The notes under the pieces were generated by a model. The model did no database searches, was not told where the DNA came from, and was given only the letters and a program-made list of their open reading frames with translations. This document shows, piece after piece, positions 44,479 through 59,400 of a stretch of 64,000 nt of DNA. Source of the DNA: Protonemura montana (Eukaryota; Arthropoda; Insecta; Plecoptera; Nemouridae); the NCBI GenBank assembly GCA_947568835.1, contig OX387605.1, positions 5,580,001 to 5,644,000 on the forward strand, written 5' to 3'. Position numbers and translations under genes: made by a program. The stretch's first letter is position 1. Every line of letters starts with the position of its first letter.

Positions 44479-47400
44479 CTGAAGAGAAGGCAATGCAGTT
44501 TACAATTATGCTTTTAATTAAAAGACAACATTTTTTACAATTTTTAATTACAAACGAATATTTAAGTTTTTTTTCTCTCATTTTCTTCAGATAGATACTG
44601 CTTCACCCTGCTATGAGAATAATCATGAGCAATTCTGACCAGAAAACAGAATAACAAGCCACTGAAATAATAAAAAAAATTTGGATTGATGTTCATACTA
44701 GCATGGATACATGTTTGTATACATGTATGTATGGATTGATACTAATTTAGAAATTATCCAGTATTTATCATTGAAAATGAACTTAAAAAAAAACAACTTG
44801 ATGAAAATATCTCAAAAGCTTAACTTACATTGATGACTTGATGAATTGATGAATGTCCTTCAAATAGAACTGATTGTCATTGTAAATCACCCCAAACAGG
44901 TTGGTCATCGCTGTGAAGTCTTCTAAGACCATGTTTATCTCCTGATCGGTGAGTTCTCCAACTTCCACAGTTGCGTCATTGATCGCAGCGTGGACCAACT
45001 CCAGCTGGCCGATGAAATCTTGGTCGGAAAACTCCACGAATCCGACAATGATGTTCTCGGCAACTATCCTTACGTCGAAGTATTCGTGGAGGACAACCTC
45101 CTTTATCTTTTCAATCACATTTTGCGACCACATCACCTTGGTCCAAATGTGTCGGCTGGTGTTCAATCGCACGTTGAATTGTCCATCGGTCGATGGTGTT
45201 CCATAGATGGTGTGTTGAATTTCTGCAGAGATGTGTCGTGAGGAAAGCACCTTTGCACTTAGAAGGTATTTACGGCTGGTCCCATAGCCGAAATCAAGTT
45301 CCGAAGTCAGTTCGTTAACATTAAGACGGCCTTCAATTGTTAGCGGTTCTTTGCTGTTCATAACCACGCTAGCGGTAAAGCCCATTGGTCCATTGACTCT
45401 AGACCACAAGGAGCTATTCAATGACAAAATGTTCTCTGAAGTTTTGGCCAAAATCTCAATGACTGGTTTCTTGTGACCAACTTTGCTATAAAGTCCAAGA
45501 GTTCGTTTCATCCCTGAAGGATCCAGGTAATTTATTCCTAAGTCAGCTGTACTTTCTTCCATGTTCTGAGATGTTTTCAAATTGACTTGATAATTTATGT
45601 TGGAGGTGTCATGTCTCGCTACAAAATACGAATCTGATCTTTCGGCAAATTTGAAAATAACAATTCCAATCTGGACAAGATCTTGAGGCTGAGAGGAATA
45701 CTCCAACGAAACTTTGAGGCTGCGAGGCTCCCCATCCATGGGAACAATCCAGTAATCGGGTTCCGAGTGCTCGATGCGGAGAACCAAGTTGTCTTTCAGT
45801 GCAAAATGTTGCAACGTAAGTTCAGCATTGCTTGGACTTCTTAAGAAATTAATGCCTGCCTTCTTGCTTCTATTAAAAGCAGCGTCCCACATCAACTGAA
45901 TACCAAAGTCAGCGTGCTTTAGCGAGCTTTGCTCTCCATGAGAACTCATTTCGAAAGAACGGAAAGGAAGATCCATTCGCACAAGTGAGTTCCATTTTTC
46001 ATTCGAAGGCTTTTCCAAGATAAATGTGTAACCCAAAGTTTGTTGAACGTCCCAAGAGAGTACCGTAGAGTATTCTTTCTTGGAAGACGCAATCTGGCGA
46101 GTTCCATTCAAAGAGATGTCTCGCGTAGGAAGCTTCATCATAGCCGTGAACTCTTGTCGTCCTGCTGGCAAGTTGAACAGGGAGAAGCCTCCCCCAAATT
46201 TGGACGTTTCCATCTTTTGCATGTCCCAGCAAACCTCGCCCCAAATTGAAATATTTTCTTCATACAGGAATGAATAAGCTACATAAACTGGCCTCCAAGG
46301 GTTAATAACTTGAACTTTTCTTATGTTTCGTTTGTCAATGATCAGGCTTGCATCCAGGATCTCGGCTGAGTTGTACACCACCTTGGCTTGCACCACATTG
46401 GGATCGAATGGAGCAATTCGTCCAGAAGCTTGAGCATTCTCCATGAATTTGAAAGGAGTTTCTACTTTGATCATTCCATTAACCGCTAGCTGCTCACCAA
46501 TATGATAGTCAACTTCAAGTCGTAATTTATGCTCGTTGAGTTGTGCTTTCAGCTCCCCATTTACTAGAGCCTCTTCTAAGGTGCAATCGAGCGTGATTGA
46601 AAGCTCCTTTTTGTTATAACGACCAGTAACGACACCACGATACCTATTCCCATCCAATTTATTGCCTATCACAAATGAAGCAACTTTAAAACCAGTAAAG
46701 ATTGGAGCTCGAATAAGAGCCATGAAGCTCAAGTCTCGAGGGTTGTTGAAGCGGAAGTCGAAGTCAATTACCCAGTCTTCCGCAAGTCCAGGGAAGCCAA
46801 CAGTGACAAGTGCTTTCTTGTGTTCGTTAAAATTGTACTCAAATCCTGCGACATACCGTTCGTATCCACTGAATGGCGTAGTGATTTGGATGCGGTACAA
46901 AACCTGCTTTGGCTTTGCAATTGTGGAGTGGCGGATTTCTATGCGCTTATCATTGTATTCGATGTAGTTGATGATGTCATCTCCTTCACGGATACTTTTC
47001 TGGCCACGGAGTTGAATGCGGTAATATTTCAACCATCGCAGAGGTGTGTTCAAAGAGATCTCAAGGGCTGGCACAGGGTCTAAGACTACTTTCATGTCAG
47101 CACCTAGCTTGTAGCTTTCATATTCAACCGAGAGTCCAATGGCAGTTTCTTCAATTTCACTCTGGAAATTAGCTTTCAATGCGTAGTTTATTCCTTGTGG
47201 GAAATGTATTGACAAATTCAGATCGCAATTCTTACTAAAAACAAATGGAATTTTAACATCTGCTTTCATTGACTTGTAATTTTCCAGTGGGGTGGTTATC
47301 ATCAGAGATGTATTAATGCCTACAGCTGATAAGAGGTATCCAAATGATATTTGAGCTTCTGACAAAGCGCCTGATGCAAAAAGACCGTTGAAAGAAATCA

Positions 47401-50400
47401 TGGAATATGTTTCTTCATGGATCTTGAACACTCCATTGAATTTAAGTTTGTTAACAGGCTGGAAGTTTGGTGCCAGGAATTCAACACTCGCAGATTTCTC
47501 TTCGACATCAAACTTGGCAACCATTGACATGAATTTATTGGTTGCCATTTTTCCAATACCCAGGTACGCAGCAATTGCCGTGTCCTGGATGTTCAATTTT
47601 GCTTCAACAAAGTTTTCGGGAAGGTATATACTTGAAACTTGAAGTTCCACATCGAGAGGCCATTTTGTACGATGTTTAAGAGATATGATGAAAGTTGGAG
47701 AGCCAATGTAATCGAGATGAATCTTATTTTCTACCATGTTGTTCTTTGAATCCGAAGAGACAAAGAAATTGAGAATGTCCTGAGAGGCCTTGACAACGTT
47801 CAATTCAATTGACTTTTTGTCCTGAAGTAAATTATTAAACTTAAAAGCAACTTGATTGATGAATGATCCAGAAGCAAAGTTTGCTTCTGCCTCCAGATTA
47901 TCATCACTGTTTTCGTAACTAAGAGAAAGTTTTATTTCTTTTGACTTTAAGGCTGGTGATTCAATTACGAGAAAAGCGCTAACACCATCATTTTTGCGTG
48001 CCATTCCATAGCCAAGCTTGTGCTCTTTACCGAAACAATCAGCGAGAAACGATCCAGACGACAGGTCATGCTTGACTTCAACTACCACTAAATCTATTAT
48101 GTTGAACTTGAGTTGGCTCCAATTCTTGACCAACAAGAAAGAAATTTCCTTTGTGTCAATGACAGGACCTGTTGCTCGAGCTACCAAAGTCCAATCGGTT
48201 TCTGTGTCAATTTCCAGAGACGAGCTTCGAGTTGACCTTCCGTCGTCGTATCGGACTTCGGCACTGTAATGCGGCCCGCGGTATATAGCGCTTAATCGAG
48301 TCGTGTGCACAAGGGGTCCCAGGTGTTGTGGCAAATCAAGATCCAATCGGATATTGAACGCTTTTTTTGAAGTCAGCACTGATGAAGTCACACTGCCAAA
48401 GTATTTGCCGAATCGGTAAGTCACAGAGCAGTGAAGGTCTGGGCTGAGTGCTGTTGATGCTTGAATATCTATGCGTGCATCAGAAATACTCAAAAAAGGT
48501 GCATTCAAATCAAAAGAGCCGGTTATTACTTTATCTTCAGACTTGAAGCTTGCAGATATCTTGTTGTCATTAACGTAAATACTAGCGTCATATTCGTTTG
48601 TTCCGTTGTTGGTTAATGAACCTCCAAGTAGTAAGTTTGATTGGATAATTGGCAGGTCAAAATTAATTCCCATTTTGAGAATGAGATTTTGAAGAACGAA
48701 GTTGGATTGAATTTCGTAGTTGGCTTGAATTTTGTATGTGGCTTTGGGAAGTCTGGTTTCGAAGAGTAAATCTTGCCCATGGTCTTGGGTCTTCAGCTGA
48801 CCGATTGCTGATATCGGCGTTATGTCAAAGAAAGGTATATCAATATTAAGTTTCAAAATTATGTTCGATAAGTCAACACCGTCAATTTCTCCTGCCAAAT
48901 TGATTTCCTTGTCTTGGATGGTTGCTAAGATGTGTCCGCTAATCTTCCGATTGCCAGTAGAAATCTTAATACGCGTGGAAGCGATTTGACCGTTTGCCCA
49001 TTCGGCTTGACTGCTGACGTCCAAATCAAATTGTTCGAGAACCATTTTTCCATCTAAATCAACCTTAGCTTTGTTCAAAACAGCTTTTCCAAATATGTTT
49101 CTTGAAATCACATCCTCAGTGAATTTGCAGCTCAATAATAAGGTGTTCATTTCTTCAAAAGGTGTTGTCAGAGTGAGTTCGAAGTCTGATGTATCATAAT
49201 GTACTGCGAAGATGATTTGATCGCTTTGGGTCCACTGCATTGTGCATTTGAAGATTTCTTCTTCAAGGTTACGTTCGAAAGCAATTTCCAAGTGCTCGAA
49301 AGATTTCACAAAGGGGATGCTGAGTTTTGCTTTCAAAAAAGATGCTTTACTATCAAGCAGGTAAGAACCCTCAAAGTCTAAAGTTTTACCATCCACGCCC
49401 AGATTTAAGAAAACAAAATTCTTTCCATGCTTTAAATTCAGTACAGCATTATCAATTTTGAAATTAGGTGCAGAGAAGGTGAGATGGCCATCAAGAGAAT
49501 TTGCAGTGAATGCCGATGAATAGCGAAGTTCGTAAACGTTTTTGTTGACCCGGAAGGCCAGAGAGCCAGTTTGAGCAGCTCGAGTGTTCTTGTCAATTTG
49601 CACCTTAACTTCGATGAGCTTGCAAGCGGCCAGTGGTGTGTCGATGTGGACATCTCCGCTGACTCCATTCTCGCCCACTTTTCCTGCAGCGCGAATATGA
49701 ATCGAAGCTTCGCCCACAGTTGCACTCAAATAAGCCTTCTTTTCTTGATTTTTCCAATCGTACCCAGTTTTCAACGAGAAGTCGCCCAGACCTTCAATTG
49801 AAGAATCCACTTGCAATTCAAGAATCTGTTTCTCTGATATCAAATGAGCATTTCCTGAAATCTCTACAGGTTGTCTGGTACCGTAACGGCCGTTGAGTGA
49901 CAGTCGATGGTTTCTGTCGTGATTGTAAGTTGTCGATAGAGCCAATTCTTCAGTCCAGCTGGATGTCACTATCAGATCGATTCCAGTTAAATTGTCAATA
50001 GTTTTGTCCAGACTTGCCCGTAGCATTGCCTTCTTTTCCGCAAACAACACGTCGAAATAAATTTGCGAGCTACGGTTATTTAAATCTGCTTCAGCTTTTA
50101 CCGAAAGAGTGCGCAGCCACTCAAGTGGAGTTTTCACATCGAGGCTTAATGCACTGGGAACAATTGTCAAGACAATGGCAAGTACTTCCTCTTGGTTTCG
50201 ATGGGCGAGAATTTTGGCGTTTGCGAAAGGTGCAACATTGGTGTCAGAAACGAGATTGTACATAGCAGAAATTCTTATTTCCTCGATGTCCTTGTAGGGT
50301 GTTGTCACAATGACATGCAGAGTAGCTTCATTTTGCATATCTGTTGGAGGCAATGACACCTCCAAACCAAACTTCTTTTCTTCTTTCTCAAGAACAAGCT

Positions 50401-53400
50401 TAGCAATTTTCTGATCGATTGTTACGTCACCTCTAAGGTAGAGATGTGTGATTCCTTGGATGGGAGTTTTAGCTTTTATTTCAACAACGGTGCGACCTTT
50501 GGCGAAGAATTCCAAGTTGACTTCTACTTCAGCGACCCACAGCCCATATTGTACATTGGTTCTGACGTATTCGGAAGCAACTTTGATGAAAGGTGCAACA
50601 TTGGTGTCAGAATGTATGTGACTTACGGAGAGAATGAAAGGTTCAGAGACAGGAGTTTGGAGGCTGAACAAAAAATTTTCCATTGTGAGCTCAAGGACTA
50701 GGGAAATCGGTTGGTTTTCTTCAAATTGCAGTTTTGATTTGACATCATAACGATCTGTGGAAACAAACCACGTTCCATCAAAATTGGCTTGTTTCATTCC
50801 TTTGAATGGCGTTGACAAGTTGATCATAGTCGAAACTGAGCCAGGGGAGTATCTTAACTTGTTTTCAACAATAATTTGTTTTCCATTGTTCCATTGGTAT
50901 CGGAACTTGCTTTCTGCATTTGATTTCGAAACATTCCAGGATGTCTCAATTTCATACGATTGTGATGAGAAGTCGACGAATTTGAAAGAAGCCGTGACAT
51001 TATTTATTCCGTATTCCTGCATATACAACTTCAGATCCATGTTTTTGTCTTCTCCAAAATCGAGCACTGCGTGCAAGCCTTTTTCTCTCATCTCGTTAAA
51101 CAGCGTCCACTTGATTGTCGATCCCCTGGCCATTCCTTTTCTGCCGCAACGTCCTTCCAGCTTTCCATGCTTCCAGTGGTCTTCAATGATTGATAAGAAG
51201 CTAAATTCGATGTCAAGAATGTTGATAAGAGCATCAATGCGCTGCAACTTTGAGGGAGATGAAACATCATAGCTGCCTGTCACGTTGAATGTTGTGTGGC
51301 TGTAAGGTGTCATTGAAAACAACTGAATCTTTCTTGCTGAAGAGGATTCACTTTCCAGCAAAAACTTGATATTCACTTGCCAGTCATCATTCCAATGCCC
51401 AATGAGAACCAGATGTGTTTTTGAAGAATCCTTCAAATCGTAGCTTCCATAAAATTTAATGTTGTCGAAATATTTTCCTGACGTAGTAATGTTCAATGAA
51501 GCTTCAGCAGAAAGATTTTCTTGCAGGCGAAGAATGCTTTCAATCTTTGCAGTGTAATTATTTTTTTGTACAGAAACAATTGCAGCTTTGTTTTTGCCAT
51601 ACAAATCATACTCAATGCTCAAATAATTTTTTGCGTACGATTCAAATGGAGTACTGATTTCTATGGAAGATTTTGCATATAAATTATCTAGCTGGAGTTT
51701 CCAATCTGCTGAAATAATGTCCTCGTCCTTGATCAAAGACAACGATATTACATTATCAGCATTGTTCAAGAAATTTATGCGACCATTTAGCTTTATCAGG
51801 TCATAATAGAGGAATGTAGTGCTGAAATCCACTGACATGGCATTGTAACTATTTGTGTATAGCAAATAGAAATTTTCATAGCCTTTGATGGGTGAAGACA
51901 ATTCCAATTTCAGCGATGTATTTTTTAGAGTAAAAGATGCCAAGTAATTTTCTGCATTGTTGTCTTTGAATGATGTCCAAACTGAAGAGACAGACATCTT
52001 ATTCGGTATGTATTGCACAACAAGATTGCACCTGTCAATACCTTTGAAAACACCAGCGACAGAAGTGGTTCCAGTTATTTCCCCGTCGTTTCCGTAGAGA
52101 AGCTTCAAGTCAGAAGAGATTATCGTCACACTGCCGCTAAGAACATGGAACTGTAGACTTTTCTGTTTTCGGTCGATTATGTACTGACTTCCGACGCTGA
52201 TTCTGCTGTTCCCAGGTGGCAGGTAGGGACACAGAATGGTCACATTGAAACCCAGGTGCGATTTGGTATCCAAAAATAAATCACCCATTACGTCAAGTAT
52301 TGCAAGAGAGTTCTTAGCGATCGAAATTGAAGCGGATTTGTTAGATAATGTCTCGGTCAAGCTAACCGATAATGAGAGTGTTCGGCAAATGTTGAAAGGT
52401 GTGTTCAGGACAATGGTGGTGATGGCCTTGCTGACCTTCACAGTAACATCCATGGTTGATTTTTCCTTATTTCTCTCCCATGTAAGACTGACTTTCTTAG
52501 TTCCAACAGAATCATGATGCCTTCCTGTGAGTGCAAGCAGCTTGAAATCTTTCCATGGAGTCTCCAAAGAAAGTCTCACATCACTGTGAGATGCCAACAC
52601 GATTCCTTCGACCTTGTCGTTGTTTTTTTGGAGCGTAATTCTTGCAGACAGATCCTTCTTCAAACTGTACATTGCGTTGAGTTTTACTGAATTGTAGTTG
52701 CGTATTGGACTGCTAAGAACGGTAGTCCATTCGCCTTCTTTGTGAAAAATGAACCATACAACAGTTGCTTCATACTTTTCACTAGCTTTTGTCAGAACAA
52801 GAGATGCAGATTTCTTGGCTTTGCTTACATCGTATTTGCCATTAATTATGAGCTTTTCCCAGCTAGCAAATGGTGTGGTTATCGTGACGAGAAATTCGGG
52901 AGATTGTGGGTCTAAATTGGTTGAAATGGAGATCATTCCACTTGCTTTGCCACTTTTGACGTTTACTGTAGCAAAGTACGTAGAGGATTCCATATCCATT
53001 TCCAACGAAGATTTTAGATCTATTTTCTCAAAACCTTTGAAGGAGGTCATTATGTCAGCAATAATATCATAGTCTTGCAATTTGGCATTGAATATCACAA
53101 AATGACCTTTCATTTCCCCTTTAATCTTGATTGATTGGCTAGTTACGTAGTTCATTGTAATTTTAAGTGGTGTCACACTAAAGATAGGCAAATTAATACT
53201 TGCTTCTAAGTTTGTTTCACCTGAAGCCATTGAGGAATCCATGTTAATGTTCACTTCATTTCCTAAGCCTTGAAACTGCACTACCAAAGTAGCATCGCTA
53301 CTTTCTCTAAGATCGTAGCTTACTGCAGCTGTGATATCTTTTGCGTCTCTGAAGGGTGTTGATGCTTGAATTTTAGCTTTCACGTTCAGCAAATCTGCAG

Positions 53401-56400
53401 CGTCAATCTCTGTTGTAATTTCCAGACGACTCTCTTCTTTTGATAGAATTATTATGGCTTTCTTGACAGCGCTTTTTCCATCTATAAACAGTGAGCCATC
53501 CATTGTTTTGTACCCAATGATGGGCGTTCGACACTCAATGTTAGTAATTAATCCAGTTTCAGACGTCACAAAAGCAGTTGATATTTCCATTGTTTCTCCG
53601 TTTCGTTTCAAAACAGCCACAGTTTTCAAAGAATCTGCTTCTTCTGTATAAATGTAGTTATGTCTCAAATATGTTTCAATACTTTCAAGACCTTCAAATG
53701 GCGAAGTGAATTTCACAAATATTTCTCCTTCATGCTCTTGCACTAGTAAATTTCCCTCCAACTTCACTTTCAAGGCATTCTTGTTCACAACAATTGCCCA
53801 TGATTTTTCAGAAGACTGCTCAAAATTATAACGGACTTGGCCAGAGAGAATTTCAAACCCTTCAACAGGCATGCTGAGAGTCACTTCAGCAAGTCCCTCG
53901 TCAAGTAGCTGAGCTTTGCCTTTGAGTTCGGCTTTCAAATTGTCGTAGGTAAAGCTGCAGATGACTTCTAGATTTTGATTGCTCGGTGCTTGATCGATAG
54001 AGCTGTACATGGAAAAACTCTTTACAGCAGGTACTGTACTCGTCACCGCCAAGCTGAGAATGGACGTGCGATAATTCATCATGCCTGTCGCAGAAAGTGA
54101 GATGCTCTCAGAGTTTCGGGCCACTAGAACGTCGGCTGTTTTCTTGTCTTCACTCAAATCGACATTGAAAAGTGCAGTCAGCTTCTCCCACTTGAGAATC
54201 GGGGTTGTTAAATCACATTTCGCTTTCCAACTATCCCTTGAAAAGCCACCTGACAAATCAACGTCAACCTTCTTCTCTCTGTATAGCATCGACAGATGTC
54301 CAGTCATATCCTTGCTCTTGCTGATGTCGTACTTGAATTGGCCATTGACAATAGGTCCATCGATATCCGAACGTGTTGCTACGAGAACACCCATCGCCTT
54401 GTTCATCTCCAGGTGGACTGTCGACTTCAGATCCATCTGTTTATCTTCCCAACGGAAGGTGACGAGGACAGCTTTTGTTGGCAGTGAAAAGTCGTAATAC
54501 GCCTTCACTGTAATCGGCTTACAGTATGGAGATTTAATTTCAAGATCAAATCGACTTTGCCTTGACTGATAGAAGATCAGGGATTCTACACTTATTTCTT
54601 TATCGAAATGATATTGGAGTTTCAGTTTTGGTATAATTGTTGTGTCATTAATCGGCAGCTCCAAGTAAACTTTGAGTGGGTGGGTCCACGGGGTTGTAAC
54701 GATGCCTTCTGCTTTTCTTACAATGTTAAAGTTAGCATCAATATTGTAATCAAGACTAGCAGTAGCTTGAGATCCATTGAAATCTACCAGCATATCGTGA
54801 GAAAACTCGAGAGCGTTGTACTCAAAACTTTGCTTGTTGGCAATTTGCCCGAACTGCCCAGAAGACTTTAGAAGAATAACACTTTTCCAGTTGAGTGGAT
54901 CCTTGACAAGTAACTCATGGGACAGCGATATTTCTCCGGGAAGAGCCAATTTAGTCAAATACAATCCATCAGTTTCTTGGTTGTGATCGAACTCAAAAAT
55001 AAGCTCTTTGTTTAAAACTGAGCCAGCAGTTCTTGCAATCAACCGCCCAATTTTCTTGGTTCGTTCTACAGTCACCGATCCCTTGAACCAATCTGAGTTC
55101 CAGGTTCCTTCAACAACTGACTCAAGTTGCGTACCAATCATTTCATTCTTGAAACTTGTCGTCAGAGTTTGCGATGGGGTGATAAAATCTGTTGCCAGTG
55201 TGAAATTTCCCAAAGAATAGATGTTTCCTGTCAAACTGGCCAAAATAAGTTGGTTGCCATCTACAGCAAACGAGAATCCTTCTCTGAGCGTTCTGCTTGC
55301 AGTGCTATGAGTGAACCCAGCTTCTAAAGATTTTGTGAACGGTGTTTTGATTATTCCACCTCCAATGATGAAATCTTGAGACTTCAACTTAGAAAGGGAG
55401 AGCGATGAAATGTTCCCGTTATGCAGTAAATTAACTTCTATTTTGAAGTCAGATCCAAAACTGTTAGTAGCAAACAAGGAGTACCACTTGGCTGATGTAT
55501 TCTCAAAGGTTTCAAATGGTGTAGTCAATTCAAAATATCCGGCTCTGCTGTTATCTGGGTTCAATGAAGTCTCTATCAACAATGCACCGTCGGTTCCGTA
55601 GTTCATTTTTAATTTGAGATTGCCATTGGAACTGTTCAGCTTACCGTTGATGGACGGCAACGTTTTCACGACACTGACGTAAGATAATTCAGCGGTAACA
55701 GTTGATTTCTGCGACTGCCAAGAAGCATCAATCACTTTCTGCCTGTTGTACTCGACGATGTAAAAGCAGCTGGTCAGTTCGGGACGGTAGGTGTGCTTAA
55801 TATCAATGTAGATGTCTGCGATGGAAGGGACTGTGCTGGTAACGTGAATCTCTGCGCCGAAGGTAGAGCTTGTGGCGCTCTGTTGCCCTCCAACCAGATT
55901 TAACTCAACTGATTCTTTCTGCCAAGCCAGCTTTGTCTGTAAGAAGATCATCTCTGCATTACAAACAGCTTTAAAAGTAAGTATTCTTATTTATAGCACC
56001 GGAAAACATACAAAATGTGAACATTGTGTTGCATGGCTCATGTTTATGGCTCATGTTTGGGATACACTTTATAAATTGAAAAAATCAATTGAGATTTGAG
56101 GGTATCATCTCATTACAAAATAATAAGAGGAAATAGCACTTGCAATGATCTGAGAATGCAGTGCTAAAACTACTAAACAATAGTAATTTATTTGCCAACG
56201 ACTTATCGGCATATTATCAGGAACAGTGTGCTTACATCGAGAGTGACGTTGATCCCATTTCCCTTGTACCCTGCTGTGATGCTCTGAGCTTCAAGCCCGA
56301 CAAACGGCGTGGTAAGGCTAGCGGCAGCTACTGCGCCATCCACAGTCCAGCTCCACTCAATTTCGGTCGCGATTTTCTGGTCCGGAGCCCACTCCAAGAA

Positions 56401-59400
56401 CCCGGACACACTGTTTGGGCTGAACAAGGCATGTCATAATTGGAAGGCAAACATTGGATAAAAATAACAATAGAAAGTGAGTTTTCCAGTACTGGAAAAC
56501 AGAGCACAATGGCTGAGAATAATCCAGTTACACAGGAGAGACTTCATTTTGGATCTGGCAACAGAGATTACAATGATTAAAAATTTGATCCATAAATATT
56601 TACAAACAATTACCAACCAATCTAGACGTTATATGTTTCACACAATTGTGGCAACACAATTATTTGTTGATAATTATTTAAAATGTCTAGTTGATTTTAT
56701 CCCACATAAAATGTAAAGGGCAAGAACTGACACATATTGGCATTATGGCCCATGGAAGTAAAAATAAAGGACAGTCTTGTGTATGCTAAATGGGACAAAA
56801 CACACACAGATGACAGGTAGCAAGAAGCCTATCTACTTACAGAGTGTTCAATTCAGCGCGAATGTACTGTCTGGGGAATTCCACCAGTGCTGTCAACTTT
56901 TCGGAGCTAATAGTGGTGGCCAGAGCTATTCTCTGGTCTGGATTTTCGTCCTTGTCCCAGAATAACACCACCTCGTAGCCTTGCAAATCGTTGACACTCT
57001 CCGCCTGGAGATTTCAACCCAAGTTAGAAGAAAGCTATCAACAACTCTCATTTGTCTCACTGACATTTGACATGGAATCCACATTATTTAAGTCTGGTGT
57101 ACGGATAATATATTCTTTTTCTATTCTGTATAATATTTGAAATACATCTTTTTAGTTGCCATGACGTACTTTGATGGCAAAGTTGAGTCGTTTGCTCAGT
57201 TGCAAGTCAATGTCCAGAGATTTAACATTCTTATCATTCTGGAGAGAGATTATGCTGTGGTATATTCGATCGTCCAGTAGAATTGTTGCTTCCACAACGT
57301 GCATCCTGCAAAAATGGAACCAATTCATAAAAAAAATCAACTCATAATCTATCTAAAATCTAGATACCTATTCAAGGTACAATAATGCTGCATCGTCTAT
57401 GAGATTTTCAGCTGGTTCTTTTGCTAAACTAGTAAATTATTTTGTGGGCCTACAATCAATGATAGAGAAATGGTTATTTTAACAACTGAGGCTGGAAGTA
57501 AAATCAACCAACAGAAAAACCCTTCCAACCATCCATGAGATGCTAGTCCATGTGCACTAAGGAACTCAAGTCATGAAATCTAGGAAATGAAGAATAGTCC
57601 TGACTGAAAGTTTACAACCTTTTCCTGTTATCTTACCTTGCCTTGGTATAAGTCACGTCAGCTCTGTACTTCTTTGAACTTTCAACGTTTAAGAACTCCA
57701 CCCACAGGTTGCTCTTCTGCATGGAAGCATCAAGACTTCCTTGCAAGAGAGCCTTCAATTCACCACTCAGTTCTACAATTAGTGATCTTTCAAAGTGCGT
57801 GCTCGACCCTCCTTCAACATAGACACTTGTCAACGTGATGTTTTTTGTTGTTGACGCTTCGTTGTCGATGTGTTTGCCAATGATTTTTGCGGTAAATTGC
57901 AAAGGTGCCGATTCGAGGACTTCTCCAGAGAGTGATGTGGAATACCATGGACTGGTGACTTCAGCAAACAGTTCGCGATTAGGATCATTAAAAACGTAGT
58001 TGAAAGTTGTGAAGAAACGGTGCAGAGTGTTGATCTGGGCCAGGGCATGAGTCTTGAAGCTGGTCGCGCTTGTCTGAAGAGGAAAAAATTCTTATTAAAG
58101 TGCTTTAAAATAAAGTGATACAATTATTGTACAAGCAGTGACATGGTCTGTTTTATTTCCTTGCACACTTGTTTTATGAATATTTGCAAAATATCCCACT
58201 ACTTTTCTTAAATTTTCTAGGTGTTTTTTGTCCTCAAAAAAAGTTTCCAAACTTCCACATACATTTGCAGATCAAAATTTGAACCAATTCTCCCATCTAA
58301 TCTTTTGTAAGACATCATGTAAGTACACAAACCAACCTTGTATTGCAGGTCAACCTTATAATCAACGTTCTTCGCTGGACAGCTAAACTGACAGAATGCT
58401 ACAAAGTTGACGTCACTTCCTCTAGCGGTGTTTCGGTAAATCTGTTTAGTCTGCCATTCCGTCGGCCCCAAGCCAAACCTGGCGTTGTGCTCGAGAGAAT
58501 AGCCGCTCGAAATCAGATCCCAGCTGATGAGAACATTGTACTGAGGAGCTGCTGACATTTGAAGAGAACCGTAAGCGCTGTACTTGTCAAAGTCTCCCTT
58601 GTGATTGCTCTGAATTTTGGCCGAGAGGTTGATGGACTCCACTGCGGCTTGACGGAGAGCGTACTCCAAGGTGATCTTTGTGCTGACGTAGCTGTTTGTC
58701 TGGCGAAGGTTTGCATGGACTGAACCTTCGATTATCGGTGATTTTATCATACCGACAACATCATGCTTGTTGCCCTCGGAAACAACTTCAGCTGAAACAC
58801 ACAATACATTTTTAGAAAATTTGTTTCAATATGCTTGAATGTTACCATTACCTCTGATGCAGACTTCCAAATGTTTTAGGGAGACAGAGGTGTGGGGGGG
58901 GGGGGGGACTAAACATTAATTTGTTTTTGCGAGCACTGAAAAATTTAAACAACAAATATTGATATAAGTAGATAGTCAGTCAATAACCAGTGTTTTTGTT
59001 TTCAAGCTACCTGAGAAACGCAGAGGATCCTTCGTCAGTCCATTTAGGGTGAAGTCGGCACTGTACTTGGCACCTTCCACGTAGTAAATATTTCCAAGCA
59101 GTTCTATGCTAACTGCTTTGGGTACAGCCAACACCATTGAGGGCTGGTATTTTATCACGTGGCCCTTAAGTGTTGTCAACAGACCGACTCGCGTGTTCAA
59201 CATCTCCACGTCGTTCTTGCGAAGCGCAACGCTAACTGCCTTGGTGTTGTCGTTGTAGTCAATTTTACCATCCATTTCCAGCTTGATAAACGGGGAGAGA
59301 ATTTTGCCGACGAATGCCATTTTTTCCTGGTCGAAAGAGAGGTATGTTTCTATTTTACGATCAATTCGAGAATTTGGTGTATCGAATTTGAAGACCCGGA

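Noticed and set aside
46662-54871. Many plus-strand open frames opposite the giant exon (for example 50757-51272, 171 codons)
   Set aside because: They are shadows of a strongly constrained minus-strand coding exon; no independent start, splice or domain evidence.
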